A stretch of 64,000 nt of DNA from Planctomycetota bacterium (GTDB lineage Bacteria; Planctomycetota; Phycisphaerae; Phycisphaerales; UBA5793). Where the stretch lies: positions 2,082,581 to 2,146,580 of the forward strand of contig JABFGK010000001.1 of NCBI GenBank assembly GCA_013112555.1, in the 5' to 3' direction. The stretch's first letter is position 1. Each line of letters begins with the position of its first letter. Below the pieces are notes generated by a model that searched no databases, was not told where the DNA came from, and was given only the letters and a program-made list of their open reading frames with translations. Below, piece by piece: positions 45,182 to 54,630 of this stretch. Position numbers and translations under genes: made by a program.

Positions 45182-46129
45182 CTACTGCACGAGCCCCTCG
45201 GTCAGGCGCATGAACGCGGTTTCGAGATTCACCTGCTCCTCATCGAAACGGGTGACCCGGTAGCCTTCGGCAATCAGTCGGCTCGGGATGTCGCTCAGCG
45301 ACAGTGACCCGTTGGCTGAGAGGGTCAGATCAATGACATTCTCACCGTCGGCCTCGCGCAGGTTCACGTTATCGACGCCGGCTAACGTCGACAAAAACTC
45401 ACAGGCCGAGGGAACGTTGGCTTCAACGCACACATGGATGATGCGCCCGGAGCCGACGTGTGCCATGATCTGCTTGACTGATCCCTGATACACCAACTCG
45501 CCTCGCTCGATGATGCCGACGGTATTACATAACGCCGACAGTTCGTGCAGGATGTGCGAACTGATGAGGATGGTCTTGCCCATCCGTCGCAGTTCCTTGA
45601 GCAACTCGCGGATTTCGATGCGGGCACGAGGGTCGAGGCCGGAGGCCGGCTCATCCATCAACAGCACTTTCGGATCATGCAGCAGCACCCGTGCAATGGA
45701 GAGGCGTTGCTGCATGCCGCGTGAGAGGCCGTTGACTTCGGCATCGCGCTTGTATGCCAGGTCGGTCAGTTCGAGGACGTCATTAACAACCTGTCGCCGC
45801 TGGCTGCCGTGGATGTTATACGCAGCCGCAAAGAACTCGAGATACTCATCGACGACCATGTCGTCGTAGGCACCCATGAAGTCCGGGACGTACCCGATCG
45901 TCGGTCTGATCTCACGGTTCTGATAGCCGACGACCCGGCCGTCGATCCGGGCCTCGCCCCACGTCGGCTTGAGCAGCGTGGCCAGGATCTTAATGGTGGT
46001 TGTCTTTCCGGCACCGTTGGGGCCGATGAAGCCGAAGCAATCGCCCTGCTCAATCGTCATATTGAGATTGTTCAGGGCAGTCAGATTGCCGTACTTCTTG
46101 GTCAGGTTGATCGTTTCGATCATCGGCAT
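45182..46129 (-). CDS. ABC transporter ATP-binding protein
   Basis: ATPase subunit of an exporter-type ABC system (CcmA/NatA-like). The 315-residue protein has Walker A GPNGAGKTT (36-44), the signature LSRGMQQR (135-142), Walker B LLMDEPASGLD (D159, E160) and an H-loop SSHILHEL. A C-terminal extension of about 90 residues follows. The start at 46129 has AGGA upstream. No ABC permease is recognisable nearby; the two upstream genes on the strand encode other membrane proteins that may be its partners. Confidence 0.92.
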   Translation of the reverse strand: MPMIETINLTKKYGNLTALNNLNMTIEQGDCFGFIGPNGAGKTTTIKILATLLKPTWGEARIDGRVVGYQNREIRPTIGYVPDFMGAYDDMVVDEYLEFFAAAYNIHGSQRRQVVNDVLELTDLAYKRDAEVNGLSRGMQQRLSIARVLLHDPKVLLMDEPASGLDPRARIEIRELLKELRRMGKTILISSHILHELSALCNTVGIIERGELVYQGSVKQIMAHVGSGRIIHVCVEANVPSACEFLSTLAGVDNVNLREADGENVIDLTLSANGSLSLSDIPSRLIAEGYRVTRFDEEQVNLETAFMRLTEGLVQ

Positions 46130-46207
46130 CGACGCGGTTCCTTGGTCGTTCCTGGGCAGGTGTGCCTTCGTGCTCCGGGGCGGCTCGGTTTGGGTCTTAT
46201 TGGGAAA

Positions 46208-48817
46208 TCACAGCGGATACACCCATCGAATCATAGTCAGGCTGGCGGAATCGGATTCCGGCAGCGGATCGCCGTCGAGCCGAACGGGTGTCGGAATCTC
46301 GCCCCCGCGGAGGAATCCGGTGATGATGAGGCACGGCTGGGAGAACCACGGGCTCATGTCCAGTTCACGCCCCATCGATCGATGGTAGAGCAGTTGGTCA
46401 TTGGGAGCCTGCCCGACCCAGATGGGGGGCTTGATCAGGTGATAGGCACCGAGGAGTTCCATCGCGGTGCGTTGCTGCGTCTGGCTGAATGTACTCTGGC
46501 CCCCGACGAGCGAGTGAGGCATGCCCTTCATCATTCCGGCCATGTATTTGTCCTGCACGCCATCAACGAAGCGGCTGTCAGGGGTATACGCAAACGTCTC
46601 ACTCTCCAGGTCGAGCGGCTGCCCGGGCTGCCAGGGTTGTGGGATACTCCACGCATAGGAAATCAGCGGCGGGCGGGCGCGTGAGACACCTTCGGACCGT
46701 GTGAGCTGGACGTTCGGGTTCACGGCCGGATCACTGGTCACATAAAACACCGTGATGTCACTGAGCGGGGCCGGCAGATTGTGGAGTAATACGCCTGCGA
46801 CCCGGGACGCCTGCGAGGTCGATCCACCGGGGCCCGAGGTCACTTCGCGCGGGCGATCAGCCACCGTGGCAGCTGCCGGCATCCCCCATCCTTCCAGCGG
46901 TCGCCCGAACCAGCGAAGGACAAACTGCTTCGCCGTATTGCGCGACGGGACGTCGATCTCATATGGCTCGGCTGCATCGAGGCCATACTCACGCGTGTCC
47001 GGGAACTGCGAAAGCGATCCGTGCACCGGGTACAGCGCGTGGACGACGTTATGTCGGGCATACGTGGCCACGGCGTCCGGGGCATCGGACTCGACGGCCG
47101 GATCAACCAGATGTACGGTGTGACTTCCATACCCGTTGAGCATGAGAGTCAGATACGTCGTCGTGCGCTGCCACTCGGTGCCGGCAATATGGTCATACAC
47201 GGTCACGTGGCGTGGCCTCGTCCCTTCAATGCGCAAGGCACGGGCACCGAACCAGCCGATCGCAGTGAAGACGCCGGTCGCGATGACGAAGCCGAGCCAG
47301 CTGTGGCGATGCATCTTCTTCGACTTGAGCCAGGCATAAACCCCGGGCCCGGCGACCACCCAGTACAGACCAAAGAGCAGGATCGCCAGCAGCACCCCGC
47401 CGCCGGCCTGACCGGACAGTTCAATCATCGGGACAAACGGGTCGCCGATATCGACGGTGTCCCGCACCTTGACCGCACGGAGTTCGCGGCTTTCACGCTG
47501 CTGCTGTTGAATCTGATCGACCTCGAACCGGTTTGGCGTGTCCTGCCGCCGGCCGAGGATCGGATTCCAAAAGACTTCGGTGTGTGGCCAGTAGAGCGGG
47601 GGCTGCCGCAGCCGGGGATCGGTCACGGGAATCCCGATCAGTGTGACGTGCCCGAAACCGACGCGACGTCTGAGCACGACGGCCTGCCGTTGCGTTGTCC
47701 CATCGGGGCCGGGAACATCGAGTTCCATGATCGGCTTGCAGTCCGTGTTGCTCCAGTCATCGGTCGGTCGGCCGTTGATGTCTCGTGCCGGTGAGAACAG
47801 ATGCAGATTGACGCGTGGATACCGTCGGTTCGGGCCGGGCGGTGCCAATGGCTGGCGGTCACGACTGAGGTGCTTCAACACGCCGCCTGCTGATTGCGGC
47901 CCGGCAATCTCCTGATCCTCCCAGACGGTGACGTTCACAGGCGGCAGGATTGCATCCAACGGTGTATTGGTCCACAGGTCCCCCACTTGCGGCATGACGA
48001 CGATGAAGTGCCCGCCTCGATGGACCCATTCCTCCAAGGCGGCTGCCTGCTGGAGTGACAGATCTATCGGATTGCCTTCAACCCAGACGAGCGCTTCGAG
48101 TGCATCCAGCCCCATCCAGCGATCCGGCAACGAACCCGGCACAATGCCACGGACGATTTGCACGGGTTCCTGCGCAGCAGCAGGCTGCGTTTCTCCCGGC
48201 TGCCAGGGCTGGGCATACCACTCGAGGTTGCCGGAGTCGGTCCCGATGACGCCGATCAGTCCCGCATAGGCACTGACCACGGAACCCATGCCGATATTGC
48301 GGGCAGCCAATTGGGATTGTGGCCGACCGGAGTCGTCAAGTTCAAAGACGGCAAACTCGGTGATGGTGCCGCTGCGAGTCAGAAAGTCGAGCGGCCCGTA
48401 CAGCCAGACGGGATTCGCACCCGGGTTCAATGTCAGTTCGCGCGAGACCTGCAGCATATCGCCATCGGGGTCCGGAACATTCCATGCCACTCTGGCACGC
48501 TGCGGCTCTTGCCCGGCGTAATAGACCGAGACCCATGCTGATGAGAGTGAGCCGGCTCGACACTGGCCGCCGGCCCCGAAGATCACCTGCCGGATTTCGA
48601 CGGTCTGCGCAGGCGTTTGCGCCTGAGCGATCGCATCGACGGCAAGGCCGGTGCACAAAACAAACACGAGCGCTGCGACAGCCGGGATCGTCATCGGAAT
48701 CCCCGACCACTTCCAGGCACGACGGCGCTCACCCGACTGACTCGGGACAAATTGAGATCGGTCAATCATCTGACTGGTATCGCACAGCCCCCCCCGCAGG
48801 GTGTCTCGTCCATCCAT
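46208..48817 (-). CDS. Large membrane protein with amidotransferase-like region, unknown function
   Basis: Not recognised in detail. The 869-residue protein has a signal or first helix (about 42-65), then a large extracytoplasmic part. That part includes a Rossmann-like segment (LEALVWVEGNPIDLS... EEWVHRGGHFIVVMP) resembling the glutamine-amidotransferase-like domain of membrane proteins that go with ABC ATPases or MoxR/BatA clusters. Two helices follow at about 488-545, then another large extracytoplasmic part. It lies between an ABC ATPase gene and a small membrane protein gene on the same strand, so it may be part of that system. Confidence 0.7.
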   Translation of the reverse strand: MDGRDTLRGGLCDTSQMIDRSQFVPSQSGERRRAWKWSGIPMTIPAVAALVFVLCTGLAVDAIAQAQTPAQTVEIRQVIFGAGGQCRAGSLSSAWVSVYYAGQEPQRARVAWNVPDPDGDMLQVSRELTLNPGANPVWLYGPLDFLTRSGTITEFAVFELDDSGRPQSQLAARNIGMGSVVSAYAGLIGVIGTDSGNLEWYAQPWQPGETQPAAAQEPVQIVRGIVPGSLPDRWMGLDALEALVWVEGNPIDLSLQQAAALEEWVHRGGHFIVVMPQVGDLWTNTPLDAILPPVNVTVWEDQEIAGPQSAGGVLKHLSRDRQPLAPPGPNRRYPRVNLHLFSPARDINGRPTDDWSNTDCKPIMELDVPGPDGTTQRQAVVLRRRVGFGHVTLIGIPVTDPRLRQPPLYWPHTEVFWNPILGRRQDTPNRFEVDQIQQQQRESRELRAVKVRDTVDIGDPFVPMIELSGQAGGGVLLAILLFGLYWVVAGPGVYAWLKSKKMHRHSWLGFVIATGVFTAIGWFGARALRIEGTRPRHVTVYDHIAGTEWQRTTTYLTLMLNGYGSHTVHLVDPAVESDAPDAVATYARHNVVHALYPVHGSLSQFPDTREYGLDAAEPYEIDVPSRNTAKQFVLRWFGRPLEGWGMPAAATVADRPREVTSGPGGSTSQASRVAGVLLHNLPAPLSDITVFYVTSDPAVNPNVQLTRSEGVSRARPPLISYAWSIPQPWQPGQPLDLESETFAYTPDSRFVDGVQDKYMAGMMKGMPHSLVGGQSTFSQTQQRTAMELLGAYHLIKPPIWVGQAPNDQLLYHRSMGRELDMSPWFSQPCLIITGFLRGGEIPTPVRLDGDPLPESDSASLTMIRWVYPL

Positions 48818-48826
48818 ACGCGTCAG

Positions 48827-48832
48827 ATTGTA
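48827..48832 (-). promoter_or_regulatory. -10-like hexamer before the large membrane protein gene
   Basis: TACAAT on the minus strand ends nine bases before the ATG at 48817, which would give a very short leader or none. The -35 position is weak. This suggests the gene can be transcribed separately from the gene upstream. Confidence 0.4.
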
Positions 48833-48893
48833 GCATGGAACCCGGGCGATCAGCCAGAATCAGTCCAAAACCGAATCGGATTCGTGACGGCAG

Positions 48894-49619
48894 CTATTCG
48901 CTGTGCATCATCGTGCGAATCCACTGAGGCGTCTTGGAGACGTAGGCTGCCAGCATCGGCTTCCGGCGGTGATAGAACAGGGCCGTCCCACCCTGGAAAA
49001 TGATGCTGAGAAACGCAACCGACACATAGAGCGAAATGTAAATGGATCGCTCGAGATCGGCAATCCACTCGAAGTCGCCGGCTCCTGCCAGCGAACCGAT
49101 TTGCTCCGTCAACTCGCTCGGGCTGGTAAGCCTCGTATACAAACTCCAGGCACAATAGATCACGAGCATGGCTGCAAAGCCGACCTGATTCCAGGCAAGC
49201 AGAGCCGGCGCTTTGGCATCGAGTCTCGACAGCCCCGTGGCCCCGCGGAACTCGTTATATGAGACAACGGCCAGCCCCGCGGTCACGAACAGGGCCCGAG
49301 GGTTGACGCCGAATACAAGAAACAGCGCTGAGGCAACGGCAAAGAATCCGGTGGTCCAGCCACCGAATCGTGCGACTGAAATGGCTCGCTTGATGAGCTT
49401 GAAGTCACGACGGGCAGCGGCCAGTTGTCGGTGCTGCTCCTGTGGCGTTGCAGGGATCCCACCGGGCGATGCCGGCGGCGGTGCTGACTCATGATGGGAC
49501 CCGTCTGGCCCCAACCCGGGTGATCCGGGCCCTTCCCACGGCGGTCGCTCCTGGCCGGCACTCATGTGAGCATCAGAGCGACCTCGGCCCGTGTCTGATT
49601 CATCTCGTACTTGTTGCAT
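48894..49619 (-). CDS. Membrane protein with disordered N-terminus, unknown function
   Basis: Not recognised. The 241-residue product has a Pro/Gly/Glu-rich first 70 residues, then four hydrophobic helices (about 83-110, 140-160, 190-212). It starts a minus-strand series with the large membrane protein and the ABC ATPase downstream, so a shared function is possible. An alternative start is the ATG at 49565. Confidence 0.65.
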   Translation of the reverse strand: MQQVRDESDTGRGRSDAHMSAGQERPPWEGPGSPGLGPDGSHHESAPPPASPGGIPATPQEQHRQLAAARRDFKLIKRAISVARFGGWTTGFFAVASALFLVFGVNPRALFVTAGLAVVSYNEFRGATGLSRLDAKAPALLAWNQVGFAAMLVIYCAWSLYTRLTSPSELTEQIGSLAGAGDFEWIADLERSIYISLYVSVAFLSIIFQGGTALFYHRRKPMLAAYVSKTPQWIRTMMHSE

Positions 49620-49706
49620 GGCAACTGCTATCGGGCATTCCGGGCGTCGGTATTACGCAGCAGCGCAACTTCGAACAACGTCCGTCAGTATTATCTGCAC
49701 AATCGT

Positions 49707-50659
49707 TCAACGCACAGGATCGAGTTTGATTTCAAACTGCTGGTCCGGATCAAGGAGAAACGTGTTATACAAACATGAGTAGGTCTTTACGCGGACCGTG
49801 ATGCCATCTGGCTGGAACTCAAGCAGTCTGAGATAGCCTTCACCGCCGAGTTGCCTCATCTGATAATTGGCGAGCATTTGATGCACGGTGTGGCCATCAT
49901 CGGCCTGAGAAGCGAGGTAACCGGTCCCGTCTCCGAGTACATGCCCATTGAGCGTGAACAGGAAACGATGGTTCCTGATCAGTTTGTCCCAAATCTGCTG
50001 CCCGTCATTTTTGCTCCCGGGAGTTCGATACAGGTGCGGGTTGTATGTCTGAGGGTGCTCAGTGTCGGTGTAGTCATATCGGCGGTCGTTATTGTTCATA
50101 TAGGCATGTGTCGCAAGGATGCCGTCGCGGTCCGGGTGGTCATCCATGACGTGACCGGCCCAAGCGAGCGTGTCATCCTGCGGTGCCCATTCGAGCGTGA
50201 AGAGAATCCACTTTCGGCCACCGGCTTCGAACAGGTGATAGACGTTATCGAGTTTGCCGGGCTCCTTTGCCCCGCCGAAGGTCGGCATGGCTGCGATCTC
50301 GTCAAATGAGAAGTAGTCATTGAGCCCCGTGTCGCGCGTCGTGGCACTGCCACCCGGCCCGTAATCGTGATTGCCAGGCGCAATGGCATACGGCACGATC
50401 CCGTCAAGCAGACCAAAGGCATCACGAGCGTTCTCCCACTGTCTCAGGTCTGTGTTCGTGTTGACCACATCCCCGAGTTGTACGACGTACCGGATATCGA
50501 GCCGCTGCTTGTTCCGGGCGATCCAGCCGGTCTGTGCCAGAAAGAGGCCGGGGTACTCCTGTGCATATATCTGGGTATCCGGCATGGCCACCAGCGTCCA
50601 GGCACCCGGGGTGTAGGGCTGGGCATGAGGCGGCGGCGGCGTGACCTCAAAGACGGGGG
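49707..50659 (-). CDS. Calcineurin-type metallophosphoesterase segment (frame-interrupted gene)
   Basis: Metal-dependent phosphoesterase core. It reads AWTLVAMPDTQIYAQEYPGL (first metal Asp), VVQLGDVVNTNTDLRQW (GDxx), IAPGNHDYGP (GNHD) and, later, a GILATHAYMN histidine and LFTLNGHVLGD (GH.H-like). The frame is protein-like back to the G5 run at 50655-50659 (APVFEVTPPPPHAQPYTPG), beyond the first ATG at 50591. The upstream segment continues it after a -1 frame change. Substrate unknown; probably extracytoplasmic, because the N-terminal segment carries a signal peptide. Confidence 0.85.
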
Positions 50660-51445
50660 CGGCTCTGCCCGCACCGCGCCGACGTGGTCGTGGAGATTCG
50701 CAAAGAACCTTGCAACAAACGCCTGCTGCATGTCAGCCCACGACGCCGGCCCGGATGGTTTCGGGGCGTTGTCCGGTACGGTAATCGTCTTGTCGAGCGC
50801 CAGTGCTGCTGACACGATTCGGCCACTGCCGTGGACTGCTTCCATGAGTGCCGGGAATCGGCCGTGCTGCTCGGCCGACAGGATGACATGGAAGCCTGTC
50901 TGCGTATCAAATGTCTCCCAGGCACTTCGAGTCGGGTGAAAAGACACGGATTGTGCATTGGGGGCTGCGAGACCCTTGACCAGGGGGTGGCCCGGCGAAC
51001 GGATCCACAGGGTGTCGGCATCCACATCGCATCTCGTTGCGGCCAGGGCATCGGGGAGGTACGGCGCATCGGCTTCGTTCTGATCGGCCTGGGTGAACTG
51101 AACAATGGTCCCGCCGGACGTGACAAAGCGGGCCAGATCATCCTTGTACATGCTCATGTACCGCTCGTAGTCCTCGTGCTCGCACACGAAGGACCCGAGG
51201 ACGATGACATCCACGCCGAGTTGGGAGGGCGGCTGATTCAGGGGCAGCGGCTGCACGACAAAACCGGCTTGGGCCAGCAAGTCGGACGCGAAGGCACTGT
51301 TGGTCCACTGATCCGTATGCTCGTACACGGCTGCAGTAAGTTCTGCGAAGCGTGGGAATGCGACGACCTGGGTCGTCATCACGAGCGATACGAACAGCGG
51401 GATGAGCACCCAGTCAGACAGAGGGCGAAGGTGGATCGTTCGCAC
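50655..51445 (-). CDS. ThuA/amidotransferase-like N-terminal segment of the phosphoesterase
   Basis: Begins with a signal peptide (about 10-30), followed by a Rossmann-type domain (VDVIVLGSFVCEHEDYERYM, LARFVTSGGTIVQFTQADQN, HPLVKGLAAPNAQSVSFHPT) like ThuA/class I amidotransferase-like domains that lack the catalytic Cys. It stays protein-like down to HDHVGAVRAEPPP and then becomes Arg/Pro/Ser nonsense. The change is at the five-base run 50655-50659. The joined protein would have about 580 residues. Confidence 0.7.
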
Positions 51446-51550
51446 GTGTTGCTCCTTTCAACTCCGACGGCCGGGGATTCCAGAATCAGTACAGATCGTA
51501 CTGACGGCGGACTTTGATTTCCGACTTCCCTGTTCTACCGTAGCGCTGTC

Positions 51551-52186
51551 ATGAGAGTGCTGCTGATCGACAATTACGACTCATTTGTCTACAACCTGGT
51601 CCAGGCGCTGGGTGAACTCGATCCGTCGCTCGATATTCGAGTGGTTCGAAACGATCAGATTGCGGTGCGTGAGATCGAGGCTGATCTGCCGGACCGGATC
51701 GTCTTGTCACCGGGGCCGTGCACGCCTGCTGAGGCCGGCGTGTGCGTTGATGTCGTGACGCATCTGCATGGCCGGGTACCGATTCTCGGGGTGTGTCTCG
51801 GCCATCAGAGCATCGGGGCAGCCTTCGGCATGACCGTGACGCGGGCCGACACGATCATGCACGGCAAGACATCCGAGGTGTATCACGATGGGGCCGGTCT
51901 GTTTGCCGGGCTGCCGTGCCCGTTCACGGCGACGCGCTATCACAGCCTGATTGTTCGCCGCGATACGGTGCCAACCGACCGGTTTGATGTCAGTGCGTGG
52001 ACGCAGGACGGCACGGTGATGGGGCTGCGGTGGAAGCCCGATACGCCGGGCAACTCGGCCGTCCTCGAAGGGGTGCAGTTTCACCCGGAGAGTTTCCTGA
52101 CCACGGAAGGATCACGGCTGCTGGCAAACCTGTTGCGGCCGGGCTGGGGCGCAGAAATGATCAGGTGCCCCGCTTCATCAGATTGA
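51551..52186 (+). CDS. Glutamine amidotransferase, anthranilate/aminodeoxychorismate synthase component II
   Basis: Supplies ammonia from glutamine to the chorismate-using subunit in tryptophan or folate synthesis. The 211-residue protein has the nucleophile Cys in ILGVCLGHQSIG, the VLSPGPCTP motif, RYHSLIV and the His/Glu of EGVQFHPESFLTTEG. TrpG and PabA cannot be told apart here because no trpE or pabB is adjacent. Its 3' end overlaps the 3' end of the convergent aminotransferase gene by 26 bases. Confidence 0.92.
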   Translation: MRVLLIDNYDSFVYNLVQALGELDPSLDIRVVRNDQIAVREIEADLPDRIVLSPGPCTPAEAGVCVDVVTHLHGRVPILGVCLGHQSIGAAFGMTVTRADTIMHGKTSEVYHDGAGLFAGLPCPFTATRYHSLIVRRDTVPTDRFDVSAWTQDGTVMGLRWKPDTPGNSAVLEGVQFHPESFLTTEGSRLLANLLRPGWGAEMIRCPASSD

Positions 52187-53318
52187 CCAGCACATCCAGG
52201 CCTTCCCGGAGTTTCTCATCGGTCGTGGCATAACTGATCCGGATGTGTGTGTCGCGACGGCTGAAGGCGCTTCCGGGTATCACCAGGACATTGCGTTCAA
52301 TCGCCGACTTGACGAATTCGGTGCCGGTCATCCCCAGATGCTCCGGGACCTTGACAAAGGCATAGAACGCACCCTTCGGTTCGACGATCTCAGCCACGCC
52401 CTTGAAAGCATCCAGGACCATGCGCCGTTTGCTGTCGTACTCTGCGACAAAGGAAGTAATGTCCGTGTTCAGCGCCGTGATGCCTGCCCATTGGACCATG
52501 CTCGGGGCACAGACGAATGAGTACTGCTGCATCTTGGCCATCGCATTGACGATGTCGCGTGGGCCGACGGCATAGCCCATCCGCCATCCGGTCATGCCAT
52601 AGGACTTCGAGAATCCTCGAAGCAGGAGCATGTCGCGTGTAAACTGGGCCGGCGTGGGAAAGTGACCGTCTTCACGGCCGTCCGGATAGGTGAACTCATC
52701 GTATATCTCGTCGCTGATCAACAGCACGCCGCGATCGTTACACAGGTCAACGATGTCGTGCAACTCTTCGCTGGTCAGCACAATGCCGGTCGGATTGCCC
52801 GGGGAGTTGAGCAACACAAACTTCGTGCGCTCGGTGATCAGCGGTTCGAGTCGTTCGGCCGTCATGCGGAAGTCCGGGTAGGTATCGCAGTAGACTGCCT
52901 GCGCGCCGCTCATGCTGCACCCGGCCGGGTAAATGACGAAGTACGGGTCTGGAATGATGGCTTCGTCGCCGGCTTCGGTAAAGGTCATGAACGACAGGAT
53001 CAGTCCCCCACTGGTCCCACTTGTGACCAGGACGCCCAGGCCGTCCCGATCCAGATCCCAATCGAGTTCCTTCTTCAGGCGCGCGGCGATGACTTCGTGC
53101 AGTTGCCCGATCCCCTGCGTCCGGGTGTACCCATTATGCCCGGCCTGGATGGCGTCAATGGCTGCCTGCTTGACCGGCTCAGGAACGTCGAAGTGCGGCT
53201 GGCCGATCGACAGATTGATGGGGTCGGTCAGTGTCGTTGCCATCTCGAAGATCTTTCGGATTCCCGAGGTGTCCAACGATTGACATCGTGTTGAGAGCAG
53301 ATCCGTCAGTTGCTTCAT
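52161..53318 (-). CDS. Pyridoxal-phosphate aminotransferase, class I/II
   Basis: Fold-type I aminotransferase (aspartate or aromatic aminotransferase group), 385 residues. Diagnostic pieces are NLSIGQPHFDVPEP, NSPGNPTG, SDEIYDEF (PLP-binding Asp and Tyr), the Schiff-base lysine in GFSKSYGMTGWRMGY and the Arg in HIRISYAT. The start ATG has AAGGAA upstream. The substrate could be aspartate, alanine or an aromatic amino acid. Confidence 0.93.
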   Translation of the reverse strand: MKQLTDLLSTRCQSLDTSGIRKIFEMATTLTDPINLSIGQPHFDVPEPVKQAAIDAIQAGHNGYTRTQGIGQLHEVIAARLKKELDWDLDRDGLGVLVTSGTSGGLILSFMTFTEAGDEAIIPDPYFVIYPAGCSMSGAQAVYCDTYPDFRMTAERLEPLITERTKFVLLNSPGNPTGIVLTSEELHDIVDLCNDRGVLLISDEIYDEFTYPDGREDGHFPTPAQFTRDMLLLRGFSKSYGMTGWRMGYAVGPRDIVNAMAKMQQYSFVCAPSMVQWAGITALNTDITSFVAEYDSKRRMVLDAFKGVAEIVEPKGAFYAFVKVPEHLGMTGTEFVKSAIERNVLVIPGSAFSRRDTHIRISYATTDEKLREGLDVLVNLMKRGT

Positions 53319-53576
53319 GGCTGTTTCCTTTCCGCCCCACCGACAACGGGCGCATCGAGCACGATGGACCAGTCACATCGAGCCTGTACTGGTACAGACT
53401 CCGCACCATGAGTGTTTCATGTGGGTAGACTGCCGACAAATCATCGATTGTGAATCGAGGCAGTTCCCTACGCGTCAGCAGCGCAGCAAACACAGCCCCC
53501 CGTGCATGGGGATTCGGCACCTATCGGCCAAATGGTGGTGAAGTGAATGTGGCTTCAGAGCAATCAGCAGCAGCCA
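53319..53576. other. Short intergenic region
   Basis: No supported gene and no strong terminator. It contains the divergent upstream part of the aminotransferase gene. Confidence 0.4.
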
Positions 53577-53798
53577 CTATGACTCTTCCGTTGCTGCAGT
53601 TTCCTCTTCGTCGGTCTTCTTCTTGGTCTTCTTCCCGGCTGCAGCCTTCCGGCTGACGACCTTTGGCAGGCCGAGGGGGCCATCGCCATCCTGAAAACGA
53701 CCGTCCTCGCGGAGTTTTTCAATTCGTTCAGCCCGCGTCAGGACGCTGCGATGCTGCATCAGGCTCCCACCGGTTTTCAGGCTTCTGCTCAGGCTCAT
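53577..53798 (-). CDS. Small basic protein (TIGR04137-type)
   Basis: The 73-residue protein MSLSRSLKTGGSLMQHRSVL is followed by TRAERIEKLREDGRFQDGDG and a lysine-rich, then acidic tail. It resembles the conserved small basic proteins of Planctomycetes, Verrucomicrobia and Chlamydiae, suspected to be ribosome-associated. The GLPKV block is the second family hallmark. It is a useful lineage marker; the biochemical role is not known. Confidence 0.88.
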   Translation of the reverse strand: MSLSRSLKTGGSLMQHRSVLTRAERIEKLREDGRFQDGDGPLGLPKVVSRKAAAGKKTKKKTDEEETAATEES

Positions 53799-53921
53799 TT
53801 CGACTTCCCAAACCTCTCTGTGTGTTCTTCTTCGGCCAAGTCGGTCGCTGGGATCGACTGCCGGTAAGCAAACCTAACTTGTTCTACGACAAAGACCTGG
53901 CAGATGCCATTAGCAGGTACT

Positions 53922-54630
53922 CTAGTCAAACAGCTCAACGAATGCCTGCTCAAAGTCCTTCGATCCTCCGTGCCGTGACCGCCACGCCCACCCCAAGCGG
54001 CGAACGGAATCAAGGGTCTGTTGGCCCTCCTGGTTGGAACGCCAGCCCAGGTATCCCTGCCTGACAACCACGCGCCGGAGAGAGCGATCATTGGCAGGCA
54101 GAATCATTACGTCAATCCCGTTCCGTATCAGGTAATCAGCAACCCGGGAGGCTTCATCAGCAGGAAATTGCTCAACAATGATGTAATTGTAGCCGTTTTC
54201 ACGGGTATCAGTGGTGATCGACGCGGCCGGGGCTGCCTGGTTTCCCGATCGGCTTGCAGCACCTGATCCCGAGCCGTTTGGCTGACTTCTGCTGTCCTGT
54301 GAGGACTGTGGCTGTGTCGGTCCTTGATTCCGGGATTCGGTGCCATCGCCGAAGCCGCCTGTGATCGGTCTCTGAGTATTAGTGTCGCTGCTGCCGTTAT
54401 TGTTGATCGGCTCCTGGGCCGGCGTCTGGGACAAACCTGCAATGAACGAGTTTTCTGCCTTTTCACGGCCGAATCGGTGCCCGGTCGAGTAGGCCACGGC
54501 GATCAGGATGAGGGTTGCCCCGATGTACACCAGGACGAAGCCGATCGGGACACGCCATGTGCGGCTGAGTCCGGAGGGGATCGTGCCGCTGGATACCAGG
54601 GCCGCGGATCCGGCCGAGCCGCCTGCCGAG
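53922..54630 (-). CDS. SPOR-like domain protein, C-terminal segment (frame-interrupted gene)
   Basis: This segment contains a membrane helix GFVLVYIGATLILIAVAYST (about 54490-54550), a Gln/Ser/Asn-rich linker and a C-terminal domain NYIIVEQFPADEASRVADYL that ends FEQAFVELFD. The domain has the size and alternating pattern of a peptidoglycan-binding SPOR domain, but the match is weak. The frame is protein-like upstream of the first ATG at 54530, back to about 54660. Confidence 0.7.
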
